Part shown: positions 1-8,654 of the stretch, one piece after another
How the letters are laid out: every line of letters starts with the position of its first letter
How positions within the stretch are numbered: position 1 is the stretch's first letter
Origin: Saprospiraceae bacterium
Lineage (GTDB): Bacteria > Bacteroidota > Bacteroidia > Chitinophagales > Saprospiraceae
Reading direction: 5' to 3'
Assembly: GCA_041392805.1 (NCBI GenBank)
Contig: JAWKLJ010000002.1
Span: 325,001 to 389,000, forward strand
DNA: 64,000 nucleotides
The notes under the pieces: generated by a model
Told to the model about the DNA's origin: nothing
Databases searched by the model: none
Seen by the model: only the letters and a program-made list of their open reading frames with translations
Program-made: the position numbers and the translations under genes

Positions 1-569
<569 letters not shown>

Positions 570-699
570 TTTTTTTATCTTTGTTTATAGCGCTTTAAAC
601 GAACTAGACAAGTTTATTTTCTCCCTTTCCTGTCAATAAAAAAACAAGCTGAGACAGTGGCAAGGTGATTAATCGCCTCACACCTCAGCTAAAGAGTAA

Positions 700-806
700 T
701 TGGTGGCTATAGCAAGGGGGATCACCTCTTCCCATTCCGCACAGAGAAGTTAAGCCCCTTCGCGCCGATGGTACTGCCACTGGTGGGAGAGTAGGTCGCT
801 GCCAAT
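700..806 (+). rRNA. 5S ribosomal RNA
   Basis: The sequence has the Bacteroidota 5S pattern: a start around tggtggctatag, the loop ctcttcccattccgcacagagaagttaag and the closing gggagagtaggtcgctgcca that pairs with the 5' end. It lies about 130 bp after the 23S gene, the usual order for an rrn operon, and is followed by an intrinsic terminator. Ends are estimated from the terminal stem (ttggtggc with gctgccaa). Confidence 0.95.
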
Positions 807-853
807 TTTTTTTCCTTTTTTCTTCTTCTTTATTCCAACGAATAGAAGAACAC

Positions 854-894
854 GCACAGCCCGACTGTTTCTAACAGCCGGGCTGTGCCGTTTT
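854..894 (+). terminator. Intrinsic terminator of the rRNA operon
   Basis: A perfect 10-bp stem (GCACAGCCCG at 854-863 with CGGGCTGTGC at 879-888), extended inward by CTG/CAG, is followed by cg and TTTT. It lies about 50 bp after the 5S gene and is well placed to end the rrn transcript before the next gene. Confidence 0.85.
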
Positions 895-960
895 ATGCAT
901 TGTTTGAACCATTTCTTTTATAGGTTGTTTTTATGCCAACCAATATCCTTTCGAATCCTC

Positions 961-1434
961 ATGAATAGATCATCCAAAGCATCCTTCCTTCAACTTGAAA
1001 TTCTTTGGTGGCTTATTACATTCCTTATCGGTGCAGCCATTTTACTTCCCATCTACATCAAAGTCATTGGCTACCCTTTTTATTTGATTAATATCGTATT
1101 TATTGTCACTTTCATCACCCTGACCCGCTATATTTTTTTTCTCCCCTTTACTTTTTTAGGCAAACAACAAACACTTAAAATCATCCTTTTCTTTTTATCG
1201 CTCCCTTTGGTCTTTTATTTAATCCAATCACTTAATCAATTTCAGCTTTTTTTAGATGAAGAAGGGCCGCAGGCTTTAATAAATAACCTTGAAGGCCAAA
1301 CTTTATTGGACATGACTACGTATATAAGGAGTGAAATTATTTTGTTTGGCGTCGGAAGCGTGATAAGTGCCATCTTATTTCCGTTTCGCTTATTGAAGTC
1401 CGTTTGGCGCTTTAGAAATAGAGGTACTGTTTAG
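961..1434 (+). CDS. Small four-helix membrane protein, unknown function
   Basis: The 157-residue product has four hydrophobic segments (about residues 12-35, 42-66, 75-95 and 128-150) joined by short polar loops, with a basic C-terminus ending in RFRNRGTV. I do not recognise a named family, and no catalytic motif is visible. The frame stays open upstream to an ATG at 895, but that start would sit on the T-run of the rRNA terminator and add a poorly conserved-looking stretch, so I chose the ATG at 961 (MNRSSKAS). The gene stands alone between the rRNA operon and a convergent CvpA-like gene whose 3' end is 44 bp away. Inner-membrane location is inferred from hydrophobicity only. Confidence 0.7.
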   Translation: MNRSSKASFLQLEILWWLITFLIGAAILLPIYIKVIGYPFYLINIVFIVTFITLTRYIFFLPFTFLGKQQTLKIILFFLSLPLVFYLIQSLNQFQLFLDEEGPQALINNLEGQTLLDMTTYIRSEIILFGVGSVISAILFPFRLLKSVWRFRNRGTV

Positions 1435-1478
1435 GTAGGAGTAGAAGTAGATGGAAAGGAAAATGAAATAAAATTGGC

Positions 1479-2075
1479 TTATTCTTTAGTCGTTTCTTTA
1501 TCGTCTTCTATATCAAAAATATTATCAGATTCAGTACGTTCTACATTCAAGTCTTTTAATCGATCCATGGTATCAGCTGAATAAACCCAGAAGTCTTTAA
1601 AGAGGGGAACGACTGTCTTGCCAGCTACCGAAATAAAATCGGGAAACTGGATAAGCACGGGATAAGATTTTGAATCTTGTTTAGCCGCTTGATTGATGAT
1701 GTGGGCACGATCAGCAAATGAAACTAATGTACTGTATAAAGCAACCATGAGGGCAGCCATCACAAGCCCACCAGCTGCTTTATTGATAATGTTGATATTG
1801 GCGGCTTGGAGAATACCTTCCAAGCCATTAGAAAGGGTACGAATGAGGACCATGGTCAAAAGAAAGGCCAACATTAAACCGGCAAAAAACATCAAGGGGT
1901 TATGGTAATTGAAAGAAACCTCCAAAAAACGGGTAAGTGCTGGGCCAAATTTAGCAGCAGCTAAAATGCCTAATAACAAGGACAATACCGTAAATACCGT
2001 TTTAATGATACCTCTGGAAAAGCCCATGTAAAACCCCATAATGGCCATTAAAAAAAGTATGATATCTATAACCAT
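1479..2075 (-). CDS. CvpA family inner-membrane protein
   Basis: The 198-residue protein begins MVIDIILFLMAIMGFYMGFSRGIIKTVF, the typical CvpA (colicin V production) opening: a first membrane helix followed by the GFxxGxxRGxIK-like turn. Three more hydrophobic helices follow (about 30-50, 62-85 and 98-122), then a long polar, acidic C-terminal tail ending in DIEDDKETTKE, which is also usual in Bacteroidota members. CvpA proteins are needed for colicin V export in E. coli and have been linked to envelope stress, but the molecular role is not settled. The gene is monocistronic and runs convergent to the membrane-protein gene at 961-1434. The length matches the family. Confidence 0.85.
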   Translation of the reverse strand: MVIDIILFLMAIMGFYMGFSRGIIKTVFTVLSLLLGILAAAKFGPALTRFLEVSFNYHNPLMFFAGLMLAFLLTMVLIRTLSNGLEGILQAANINIINKAAGGLVMAALMVALYSTLVSFADRAHIINQAAKQDSKSYPVLIQFPDFISVAGKTVVPLFKDFWVYSADTMDRLKDLNVERTESDNIFDIEDDKETTKE

Positions 2076-2189
2076 GTATCAAAAATAAGGCTTTAATTTT
2101 GAATTGCTTTAGACATTTAGATAATTAACCTTTATTCATCGATAAAGGACGGAAATTAATGATTTTTTTTTCATCCAAATTTTTCAAAA

Positions 2190-2654
2190 ATGAGATATTT
2201 AGTCACCTTATGTATTATTTCTTTTTTCTCTTTTTTGCAAGGCCAGGAATCCAATATTCCTAAAGTATTCACCCTTGGCGAAAGTGAACAAGCCTACGAA
2301 AGCCTGAACCAGGCTTATAGCAAGACCTTATTAGAAGCTACTAATGGAGATATTAAAACAGCTTTTGATCAATGGTTGAACATGATGAAGGAAATGGATC
2401 GCTATGCCGAAGACATTAATTACGACCTAAATGGCGCTAAAATCTGGCTGCATGTTTTTTGGGCTGCTAATGGCAAAATTGACCATATTGGCTATTTGCT
2501 TAGATCTGATTCCAAAAATATTAATGAAGATGAATTAAAGGCTTTCTTCTCCAGTTTCATGAATCGCTATACATTTCCGATTAAAGCCGATAAACCTTTT
2601 AATCATTATACCGGTGCAACTTTTCCAACTTTTAGTGTGAAAGTCACGAATTAG
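2190..2654 (+). CDS. Secreted protein of unknown function
   Basis: The 154-residue product starts with a clear Sec signal peptide (MRYLVTLCIISFFSFLQG, cleavage near Q19-E20), so it should be exported. The rest is a mixed alpha/beta sequence. The C-terminal third (GYLLRSDSKNINEDELKAFFSSFMNRYTFP) vaguely recalls the C-terminal fold of TonB-like proteins in this phylum, but the match is too weak to name. No catalytic motif is seen. It is transcribed divergently from the CvpA gene, with a 114-bp AT-rich gap that must hold both promoters, and precedes the dehydrogenase gene by 198 bp that includes a probable promoter, so it is likely its own transcript. Confidence 0.7.
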   Translation: MRYLVTLCIISFFSFLQGQESNIPKVFTLGESEQAYESLNQAYSKTLLEATNGDIKTAFDQWLNMMKEMDRYAEDINYDLNGAKIWLHVFWAANGKIDHIGYLLRSDSKNINEDELKAFFSSFMNRYTFPIKADKPFNHYTGATFPTFSVKVTN

Positions 2655-2808
2655 GGCTACCAAGAATTTGGTGAATTTAAGCCATGCTTTGCTTTTATAT
2701 GGCAAGTGTTGCCTTTTACTTAAAATCCTTATTATCTGTAAGTTATGTTATAGGCAAATGAAGTTCAGGAAATTTAGAAACGATATAAGGATTTTAATTT
2801 TGAAGGTT

Positions 2809-2816
2809 TATATTTG
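2809..2816 (+). promoter_or_regulatory. Probable -7 promoter box upstream of serA-like gene
   Basis: TATATTTG fits the Bacteroidota TAnnTTTG -7 consensus and lies 36 bp before the ATG at 2853, the right distance for a short leader. A convincing -33 TTTG is not present at the expected spacing, so the call rests on the -7 box and position only. Confidence 0.5.
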
Positions 2817-2852
2817 CAATTCATATAAATAACCACCAAAATTTTTTGGAAA

Positions 2853-3812
2853 ATGATTAAAATCCTTGCTAACGACGGTATTCATGCAGATGGCAAAATG
2901 CTACTGGAAGAAGCCGGCTACCAGGTCGATACTGAAAAAGTTCCTCAGGACAAATTAGTTGAGGTGCTACCTGATTACGACGTAGTCATTGTTCGAAGTG
3001 AAACTAAAATTCGGAAAGACTTGATTGACGCTTGCCCTAAATTGCAGGTCATAGCGCGTGCAGGCGTTGGCTTGGATAATATCGATTATGATTATGCCAG
3101 AGAAAAGGGTAAAACGGTATTCAATACGCCTGCAGCCTCTTCTCAATCGGTTGCAGAGCTTGCTTTTGCCCATATGTTTGCCTTAGCACGCTTTTTGCAC
3201 CAATCGAATCATCAATTAAAAGCGGCTGATTACAACTTCAATGCGCTCAAGAAGGCTTATTCTAAGGGTTTTCAACTTAGGGGGAAAACCTTAGGCGTTA
3301 TAGGTTTTGGGCGAATTGGGCAGGAAACAGCTCGGATTGGTTTGGCTTTAGGCATGAATGTGATGCCCGTAGACTTGCTGATAGATGAAGCTGATATCGA
3401 TATTAATTTATACTACAGCGATAAGGTTCGACTTTCTGTAAAGGTTGAAACCTATGATATGGATGAAATGTTGGCTAAGGCTGACATTATTTCCCTTCAT
3501 GTTCCTTTTGTAGGCAAGCCGCTGATCGGTAGCGAAGAAATTGAGAAGATGAAAAAAGGGGTTATCCTTATCAATACTGCTCGTGGAGGTACGGTGAATG
3601 AAGATGCATTGGTCGAAGGGTTGAAAAGCGGCAAGGTCGGCGCAGCTGGCCTGGATGTTTTTGAAAGTGAACCAAAACCAAGGCAAGATTTATTGCAACA
3701 TCCAAGAGTGTCCGTTACCCCTCATATTGGTGCCTCTACCATAGAGGCGCAAGCCAATATTGGATTGGAATTGGCAGATAGAATTATTGCCTTTTATGGC
3801 GATGATAAATAG
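2853..3812 (+). CDS. serA: D-3-phosphoglycerate dehydrogenase-type 2-hydroxyacid dehydrogenase
   Basis: The 319-residue protein has the full architecture of the D-isomer-specific 2-hydroxyacid dehydrogenases. The split catalytic domain contains VIARAGVGLDNID (near 67-78). The Rossmann fold has GFGRIG at 151-156. The substrate/NAD loop is INTARGGTVNEDAL, and the catalytic His lies in PHIGAST near residue 291. It most resembles short phosphoglycerate dehydrogenases that oxidise 3-phosphoglycerate to 3-phosphohydroxypyruvate, the first step of serine synthesis. It has no C-terminal ACT domain, so allosteric serine control as in E. coli SerA is not expected. No serC or serB lies beside it. A role on another 2-hydroxy acid cannot be excluded from sequence alone. 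It ends opposite the convergent GbsR gene across an inverted-repeat element. Confidence 0.85.
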   Translation: MIKILANDGIHADGKMLLEEAGYQVDTEKVPQDKLVEVLPDYDVVIVRSETKIRKDLIDACPKLQVIARAGVGLDNIDYDYAREKGKTVFNTPAASSQSVAELAFAHMFALARFLHQSNHQLKAADYNFNALKKAYSKGFQLRGKTLGVIGFGRIGQETARIGLALGMNVMPVDLLIDEADIDINLYYSDKVRLSVKVETYDMDEMLAKADIISLHVPFVGKPLIGSEEIEKMKKGVILINTARGGTVNEDALVEGLKSGKVGAAGLDVFESEPKPRQDLLQHPRVSVTPHIGASTIEAQANIGLELADRIIAFYGDDK

Positions 3813-3830
3813 AGCCTAGAGGGATCTTTA

Positions 3831-3970
3831 TTTTTTTGGGACGAAGAGTTATTGGAGATTTAGAGGTAATGGAGTTTTTGGGGCAAATATGTCTGACCTA
3901 AAATAGGTATTTAGTGAACCCATGTTTCCTTATCGCACGCTCTCCAATAACTCCACGGTCCCTTAAAAAG
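3831..3970. repeat. Dispersed GGGACG-GGAGTTATTGGAG element, inverted pair between convergent genes
   Basis: The left half (3831-3874) reads T-run, gggacgaagagttattggag, then a second ggtaatggag. The right half (3941-3970) is the reverse complement of the same motif (tctccaataactccacggtccctt). The two arms could fold into one long hairpin. It lies between the 3' ends of serA (+) and the GbsR gene (-). Related copies sit at 8155, 11389, 15440, 19075, 27831 and 39909. Confidence 0.7.
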
Positions 3971-4023
3971 CGCTTAAATCAGCCTCGGAAAAAATCATGT
4001 GCTACACTTAGGTGTGTATTTTT

Positions 4024-4524
4024 CTAGCGTATCATTTTCAGGAAGGTTCCTACAAACCAATTGGAATCCGCCTTGATTAAAGTATCCAAGGTGGAGTCTG
4101 CCTTGCTGGAAAAAAGCTTTATTTCTCTGACCATCTTAATGAACTCTGCCGCTTCGGCATCTTCGCCCTCTACACTGGAAATTTCATCTAAGACCTTGAT
4201 CATTGGCTCCAATTCTTTCTTTTTTCGTTGAATGATAATCTGCTTGACCACTTCCCATAAATCTTTTTCTCCGACAAAATATTCCTTTCTTTCTCCGGGT
4301 TTCAATTCTTTATACACCAGGCCCCAATCGATTAATGCCCTGATATTCATGTTGGCATTGCCCCTGGATATTTTTAAGGCCTCCATAATGTCTTCCGCTG
4401 AAAGTGCTTCGGGGGATAGCAGCATGAGCGCATGTATTTGGGCCATGGTCCGGTTGACACCCCAGTTTGAGCCCAGGGCGCCCCAGGCTTGGATAAATTT
4501 ATCTCTACCTTCTTGTAATTCCAT
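4024..4524 (-). CDS. GbsR/MarR family transcriptional regulator
   Basis: The 166-residue protein carries a winged helix-turn-helix typical of the GbsR branch of MarR regulators. Residues about 12-80 (WGVNRTMAQIHALMLLSPEALSAEDIMEALKISRGNANMNIRALIDWGLV) contain the helix-turn-helix and wing, and YKELKPGERKEYFVGEKDLW follows as in the family. The C-terminal third is helical and probably dimerises. GbsR of Bacillus represses glycine-betaine synthesis in response to choline; the ligand here is unknown. No choline gene is adjacent, the nearest gene on the same strand being gcvT. A palindrome 60-80 bp upstream overlaps a promoter-like box, which suggests autoregulation. Confidence 0.88.
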   Translation of the reverse strand: MELQEGRDKFIQAWGALGSNWGVNRTMAQIHALMLLSPEALSAEDIMEALKISRGNANMNIRALIDWGLVYKELKPGERKEYFVGEKDLWEVVKQIIIQRKKKELEPMIKVLDEISSVEGEDAEAAEFIKMVREIKLFSSKADSTLDTLIKADSNWFVGTFLKMIR

Positions 4525-4582
4525 TTGCAGGTTGATGATCTTGCCAGCTCTTATGGAATAGCGGCCTAAGATGCTAGCATGT

Positions 4583-4611
4583 ACTTTCAGAAAATAATGA
4601 AAGTAAAGGTA
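4583..4611 (-). promoter_or_regulatory. Candidate GbsR operator overlapping a -7 box
   Basis: ACTTTCA (4583-4589) and TGAAAGT (4598-4604) form a perfect 7-bp inverted repeat with an 8-bp spacer. On the minus strand, TACCTTTA (complement of 4604-4611), close to TAnnTTTG, touches the repeat on its upstream side. The arrangement, upstream of the GbsR gene, is what an autorepressed regulator would show. No other target with this palindrome was noticed in the window. Confidence 0.5.
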
Positions 4612-4710
4612 CGTTAAATCCTGCAGGTGTCACAGCTTATAGAATTTATTATTTAAGACCGCCTATTTTTTAGGGCTTTTGACCCTTTGGGTAATCCTGC
4701 GTTTTCCAGG

Positions 4711-4836
4711 CTAGAAGTGGGAAGTGGGAAAAGTCGGAAGTCGGAAGTCGGAAGTGGGAAGTGGGAAGTGGGAAGTCGGGAAGTCGGGAAATTGCGCTCC
4801 TGAGCCTTTCCGACTTCCGACTTCCACCTTCCCATT
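4711..4836. repeat. GGAAGTCGGAAG / CTTCCGACTTCC inverted-repeat element
   Basis: Short tandem units (gaagtggg, gaagtcgg) occupy 4714-4789. They are followed by the spacer attgcgctcctgagcc and then by the complementary run tttccgacttccgacttccaccttccc, so the whole can fold into one imperfect hairpin. It begins directly after the gcvT stop codon on the minus strand. The spacer CGCTCCTGAGC is shared with the element at 18871-18996; shorter relatives are at 11511, 26217 and 60606. Confidence 0.75.
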
Positions 4837-5955
4837 TTATTTAGAAATAAAAGGGGTTTTTACGACTGTTCCATTCAATCGTTTACTTCCTGCTGCAATC
4901 CAAATGGGGGTGCCTGGCTGAGCCATTGCACTGGGGACGTATCCCATGCCGATAGGGATGCCCAGGGTAGGGGAGAGGGTGCCTGAACTGACTTGTCCGA
5001 TTTCTTTTCCGTTTTCATCTTCGATGGGGTAACCGTGGCGGGGGACTCGTCGATCATCTATGGTGAATCCGACAAGTTTGCGTTCGACGCCTTGTTGGCG
5101 CTGGGCGACAAAAGTCTCCCGGTTGATGAAATCGCCTTTTTTAGTTTTAGTAATCCACCCTAAACCGGCTTCGATGGGGGAAGTAGCATCATCGATATCA
5201 TTGCCATAAAGGCAGTAGCCCATTTCTAGGCGTAGGGTGTCCCTGGCACCTAGGCCAATGGCCTGAATCTTCAGTTCAGCACCAGCTTCAAAGATGGCAT
5301 CCCAAAGGGCTTTCGCATTGGCATTGTCCACATATAATTCAAAACCACCAGCACCCGTATAGCCTGTTGCAGAAATCAGCACATTGTCAATTCCTGCTAT
5401 CGTTCCCTTGGTAAAGGTATAGTAGGAAAGGGCGGCCAAATCTACGGAAGTAAGTGGCTGGAGTGCGCTAATGGCTTTAGGACCTTGGACAGCTAGTAGA
5501 GCAGTTTGATCAGAGATATTAATTAAACGCGTATCAAATTGATTATGCTGATTGATCCAATCCCAGTCTTTTTCAATATTGGAAGCATTGACCACTAGCA
5601 TGAAGGCCTGTTCCCCTGCTGAACATTGGTCTTCATCGAGTCGATAAACCAAAAGATCGTCCACGATTCCTCCAGTAGCATTGGGTAAGCAGGAGTATTG
5701 CGCCTCTCCGATCGCAAGGCGACTGGCGTCATTAGTTGTAACTTTTTGGATTAAATCGAGCGCTTGTTTGCCTTTTACTATGAATTCACCCATGTGAGAC
5801 ACGTCGAAAACGCCGACATTATTTCTTACAGCATGGTGTTCTTCTTTGATGCCAATATAGGAAATAGGCATATTATAACCTGCAAAGGCAGCCATTTTGG
5901 CGCCAAGGGTTAGGTGGGTATCAGTTAGCGGTGTATTTTTCATCCGTTGGTTCAA
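4837..5955 (-). CDS. gcvT: Glycine cleavage system T protein (aminomethyltransferase)
   Basis: The 372-residue protein transfers the methylene unit from the aminomethyl-lipoyl group of the H protein to tetrahydrofolate, releasing ammonia. It shows the GcvT signatures: the N-terminal KNTPLTDTHLTLGAKMAAFAGYNMPISY, then GVFDVSHMGEF, the folate-binding region with the conserved ALLAVQGPKA and ATGYTGAGGFELY, and GLGARDTLRLEMGYCLYG followed by the C-terminal GEVSSGT-like IGQVSSGTLSPTLG. The length equals the family norm. Translation could also start at the second Met (5943). It begins 23 bp after the HEAT-cyclophilin gene, so the two may be cotranscribed. The other glycine cleavage genes (gcvH, gcvP) are not in the window. 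Its 3' end runs straight into a repeat hairpin. Confidence 0.95.
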   Translation of the reverse strand: MNQRMKNTPLTDTHLTLGAKMAAFAGYNMPISYIGIKEEHHAVRNNVGVFDVSHMGEFIVKGKQALDLIQKVTTNDASRLAIGEAQYSCLPNATGGIVDDLLVYRLDEDQCSAGEQAFMLVVNASNIEKDWDWINQHNQFDTRLINISDQTALLAVQGPKAISALQPLTSVDLAALSYYTFTKGTIAGIDNVLISATGYTGAGGFELYVDNANAKALWDAIFEAGAELKIQAIGLGARDTLRLEMGYCLYGNDIDDATSPIEAGLGWITKTKKGDFINRETFVAQRQQGVERKLVGFTIDDRRVPRHGYPIEDENGKEIGQVSSGTLSPTLGIPIGMGYVPSAMAQPGTPIWIAAGSKRLNGTVVKTPFISK

Positions 5956-5978
5956 TTTGGTTAAGTTCTGTTCTGTAA

Positions 5979-7988
5979 TCAGTGAATGGAAATGCTCTCG
6001 ATAACATCTCCGATCAGGATGTTATGCAGTACATCTCTTCCTGATTTAATCCGCGCAAAAATAGTATAATTTCCGTCTAAATGAGGTGTTGGGGCATGTG
6101 TAACAAAAAATTGCGTGTTTTCGGTATTGGCACCTGCGGAAGCCATTCCAACTATGCCCTCTTTATCATAATGTAGTTCAGCGATTTCTGAGCGAATGGT
6201 ATAATTATAAGTAGTTAGTTCGGATAAATCGATTTCTCCAGTCTGGATAACGAAGCTGGGTACTACCCTATGAAATATTTTCCCTTTATAAAAACCATCA
6301 TTTACCAATTGGATAAAATTGGCAACGGTACCAGGGGCTATGGTTGGCAATAATTCTATGGAAAGATCTCCTTTGGCGGTTTTAATGATGGCTTCAGGGG
6401 TGAGGTCAAGTTGGTCAAGGTTTGCCCAGGGGATCTGGTGGTCAAAAGTTGGGCGGATAGGTGTAGGCAGCGGAGCACCTTTCAGGATCGCCCTGGTTTT
6501 TTGCAAGCTATTATATAAACTGGTTTGTCCTCCCGATAGATCGATTTGATTGATCGCTTTATCTAAGAAATCGAGGCTATCTAGCAAGGTGGCATACTTT
6601 CGGTCTTTGAGCTGTAGGGCTTCCGAGGCGGGATAGGCCATATAGGGATCACCAGAATTGATAGCCTCTTTAAAGTGGAATCCGAGGATTTGGGCGATCC
6701 CAGTGGAAGCATTTCCAAAAGAGAGATTAAAATTGGGTTTAGCAGCGATCGTTGCCAGGGCTTGAACGCTGGCGGCTCTGACGAGCTGGGAGGTATCTCT
6801 GAAACCTTCGCGTTGAATAAAGCGGTAATTCCAGACAAATTCTGTCAAGGCATCAAGGACGGCGGCCCTTTCGGAGGGTGTCTGGGAACGGTAATACCAT
6901 TGCCTCAGCTCCCGGTTAAGAATCGTTTTGGCTTCTTGTTCGGCGGGTGCCAGGTGTCTATTAGCGGCAGCATACAAGGTGAGTTGGGTACTCCAAGGGC
7001 TGCTTGCTTTGGCTCTGCGCCAATAATTGCCAGCATCTTTGGCTTCTCCTTTTTCCAGAAAATATTGAGCTGCCCGCAAGCGTACATGTGGGTTTTCATC
7101 CAATAAAGCAGCAAAAACAGTATTGCTGACCCTATCATACTCAAAATTGCTAAGGGCTCTTAAAATATTACAACGAACGCGATAATCTTTTTCATTTTTA
7201 ATGGCTTCCAAAAGGACGGAAAGTGCGGTATCCTGTTGTGTTTTTCCAAGTCCTACTGCTAGAGCCAGTCTCAGGTCGGGTGACTCGGTTTGTCGGAAGG
7301 CGTCGATCAAAAGAGGCGTTAAGGTATCCAGTTTTATGCCTTCTGCCCTGAAGAAATAGTTGGCTGCAATGAGCCGAACTTTTATGGGAAAGCGCTTTTC
7401 GTGTACCAAATTAGCCATGCGGTCGGTCCCTGCGGGATCTGTAAGTTTTCGTAGTGCATATCGGTAAATTCCCAAGGCTTGGCCTTCTAGCAAGGCAGAA
7501 TCACTGGCTTCATAGGTCCTGATAGTACTCAAATGCTTAAGGAAACTGATATCCCCACATTTGCCAATGGCTTCCAATATGGCACTATTAGCCAATTTGT
7601 ATTGTCCTGCCGTATCCGTTTGTTCAAAAGCTTTGCTCAGCAAAGGTACTGCCTGGCTAAGTCCCGTTTGACCGATAGCAAATGCAGCAGCAGCTCTGAC
7701 GCGATCGATTTTATCACTAAGCAGTGCAGATAGGTGATCCAAAGCCGCTGAGTCACGGATAGAAGCAAAAGCCATAGCTGCCTGGTAGCGATAGGTAGGA
7801 TTAGGGTGGGTGAGGTACAAATAAAGGCTATCACTTTGTTGTTGGTCTTGTAGCGAATAAATATGTCTAAATAGACTATCTCGGTAGTTTGGATTGACAT
7901 CCGTCAATTGTTCATCAATTGGAGCGATGCAGGCATTTTGCCAAATACAAATAATAGCCAGAAGCCCTCCAAATATTAGCTTTCTCAT
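5979..7988 (-). CDS. HEAT-repeat protein with C-terminal cyclophilin peptidyl-prolyl isomerase domain
   Basis: The 669-residue protein starts with a signal peptide and a Cys near residue 20 (IWQNACIAPID), so it is probably a lipoprotein, although the lipobox is not ideal. Residues about 50-500 are HEAT-type helical repeats (for example ALLSDKIDRVRAAAAFAIGQTG and LRLALAVGLGKTQQDTALSVLLEAI). Residues about 525-669 form a cyclophilin domain (TAKGDLSIELLPTIAPGTVANFIQLVNDGFYKGKIFHRVVPSFVIQTG, then GMASAGANTENTQFFVTHAPTPHLDGNYTIFARI), as in bacterial PpiA/PpiB. Cyclophilins isomerise X-Pro bonds; the HEAT solenoid probably recruits client proteins in the periplasm. The same fusion is met in other Bacteroidota. 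It lies directly upstream of gcvT, with no obvious functional link. Confidence 0.88.
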   Translation of the reverse strand: MRKLIFGGLLAIICIWQNACIAPIDEQLTDVNPNYRDSLFRHIYSLQDQQQSDSLYLYLTHPNPTYRYQAAMAFASIRDSAALDHLSALLSDKIDRVRAAAAFAIGQTGLSQAVPLLSKAFEQTDTAGQYKLANSAILEAIGKCGDISFLKHLSTIRTYEASDSALLEGQALGIYRYALRKLTDPAGTDRMANLVHEKRFPIKVRLIAANYFFRAEGIKLDTLTPLLIDAFRQTESPDLRLALAVGLGKTQQDTALSVLLEAIKNEKDYRVRCNILRALSNFEYDRVSNTVFAALLDENPHVRLRAAQYFLEKGEAKDAGNYWRRAKASSPWSTQLTLYAAANRHLAPAEQEAKTILNRELRQWYYRSQTPSERAAVLDALTEFVWNYRFIQREGFRDTSQLVRAASVQALATIAAKPNFNLSFGNASTGIAQILGFHFKEAINSGDPYMAYPASEALQLKDRKYATLLDSLDFLDKAINQIDLSGGQTSLYNSLQKTRAILKGAPLPTPIRPTFDHQIPWANLDQLDLTPEAIIKTAKGDLSIELLPTIAPGTVANFIQLVNDGFYKGKIFHRVVPSFVIQTGEIDLSELTTYNYTIRSEIAELHYDKEGIVGMASAGANTENTQFFVTHAPTPHLDGNYTIFARIKSGRDVLHNILIGDVIESISIH

Positions 7989-8154
7989 TGCAACAAGAGG
8001 TTTGGTAGTGGTGTAAAGGTAAAGAATTAATTAGCAATTAGAGATAGGGGATCTCAATTCAAGGATGGGAAAAAGGAGAAAGCCGATAAAGATGGCTAAT
8101 AGGTAAAGATCAGCGATAGAATCCTTGGGTTACCCAAGGTTTTGTAAAAGTCCT

Positions 8155-8236
8155 TTTGGGGGGAGGTAGTGATATTGGAGGATTGGAGATATTGGAGAAA
8201 AGTGCCTCCATGATCTTCCTTCCTCCAATATCTGGG
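8155..8236. repeat. Dispersed GGTAGTGATATTGGAG element, inverted pair
   Basis: The segment 8155-8197 (ggaggtagtgatattggaggattggagatattggag) is followed at 8205-8236 by the complementary tcctccaatatctgggg, giving an imperfect hairpin. It starts 5 bp from the stop codon of the membrane-protein gene at 8242 on the minus strand, the usual position of this family at gene 3' ends. A separate short palindrome, CCTTGGGT-ACCCAAGG, lies at 8123-8139. Confidence 0.6.
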
Positions 8237-8241
8237 GCCAA

Positions 8242-8637
8242 TTAAGCTTCCCCGGTTTTTCTAGCTTTTCGAGCATCAATAAAACTTTTGATATAAATGA
8301 CCATTGCCAGGATGGAAAAAGCAATCATGATGCCTACCCTAATGATTGCGATCGTATCTCCACGACCTATAGCACCTTTTAAGGGCATAAATAGTGCGAT
8401 AATAATCAATAGCGTGAGTAATACGATAATATGTGCGACCACTTTATTGTCTTTTTTAAAGGGTGGTGTTGCTAGTGCAAAGACTAATCCGAAGCCCACT
8501 GGTATAAGCGCTGTAGGAGAAGGTGTTTCGGACCCGAGATAGCCCCAAAGGCCCAAAATAATTAGTGCTGCGGCATTGATTAGGTTAGCCTGAAATGGTT
8601 TCATAAGTATTTTTTTTGCGAATATAGCCAAATCCAC
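8242..8637 (-). CDS. Small membrane protein, unknown function
   Basis: The 131-residue product has four hydrophobic helices (about 15-35, 42-58, 68-88 and 97-118) and a basic C-terminus (SFIDARKARKTGEA). I do not recognise a named family and see no catalytic motif. It begins 17 bp after the stop codon of the PBP1A gene, so the two are very likely one transcription unit; a role in envelope assembly is possible but unproven. It is followed directly by a repeat-type hairpin. Confidence 0.75.
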   Translation of the reverse strand: MDLAIFAKKILMKPFQANLINAAALIILGLWGYLGSETPSPTALIPVGFGLVFALATPPFKKDNKVVAHIIVLLTLLIIIALFMPLKGAIGRGDTIAIIRVGIMIAFSILAMVIYIKSFIDARKARKTGEA

Positions 8638-8654
8638 TGTAATCAGGGGGATTA

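Noticed and set aside
895..960. Upstream ATG for the first membrane-protein gene
   Set aside because: It overlaps the rRNA terminator T-run; the ATG at 961 is more credible.
700..1000. tRNA genes after the rRNA operon
   Set aside because: No cloverleaf arms or T-loop consensus were found in the gap.
4653..4921. Small ORFs on both strands near 4.7 kb
   Set aside because: They are translations of the GGAAGTCGG repeat arms and the end of gcvT.
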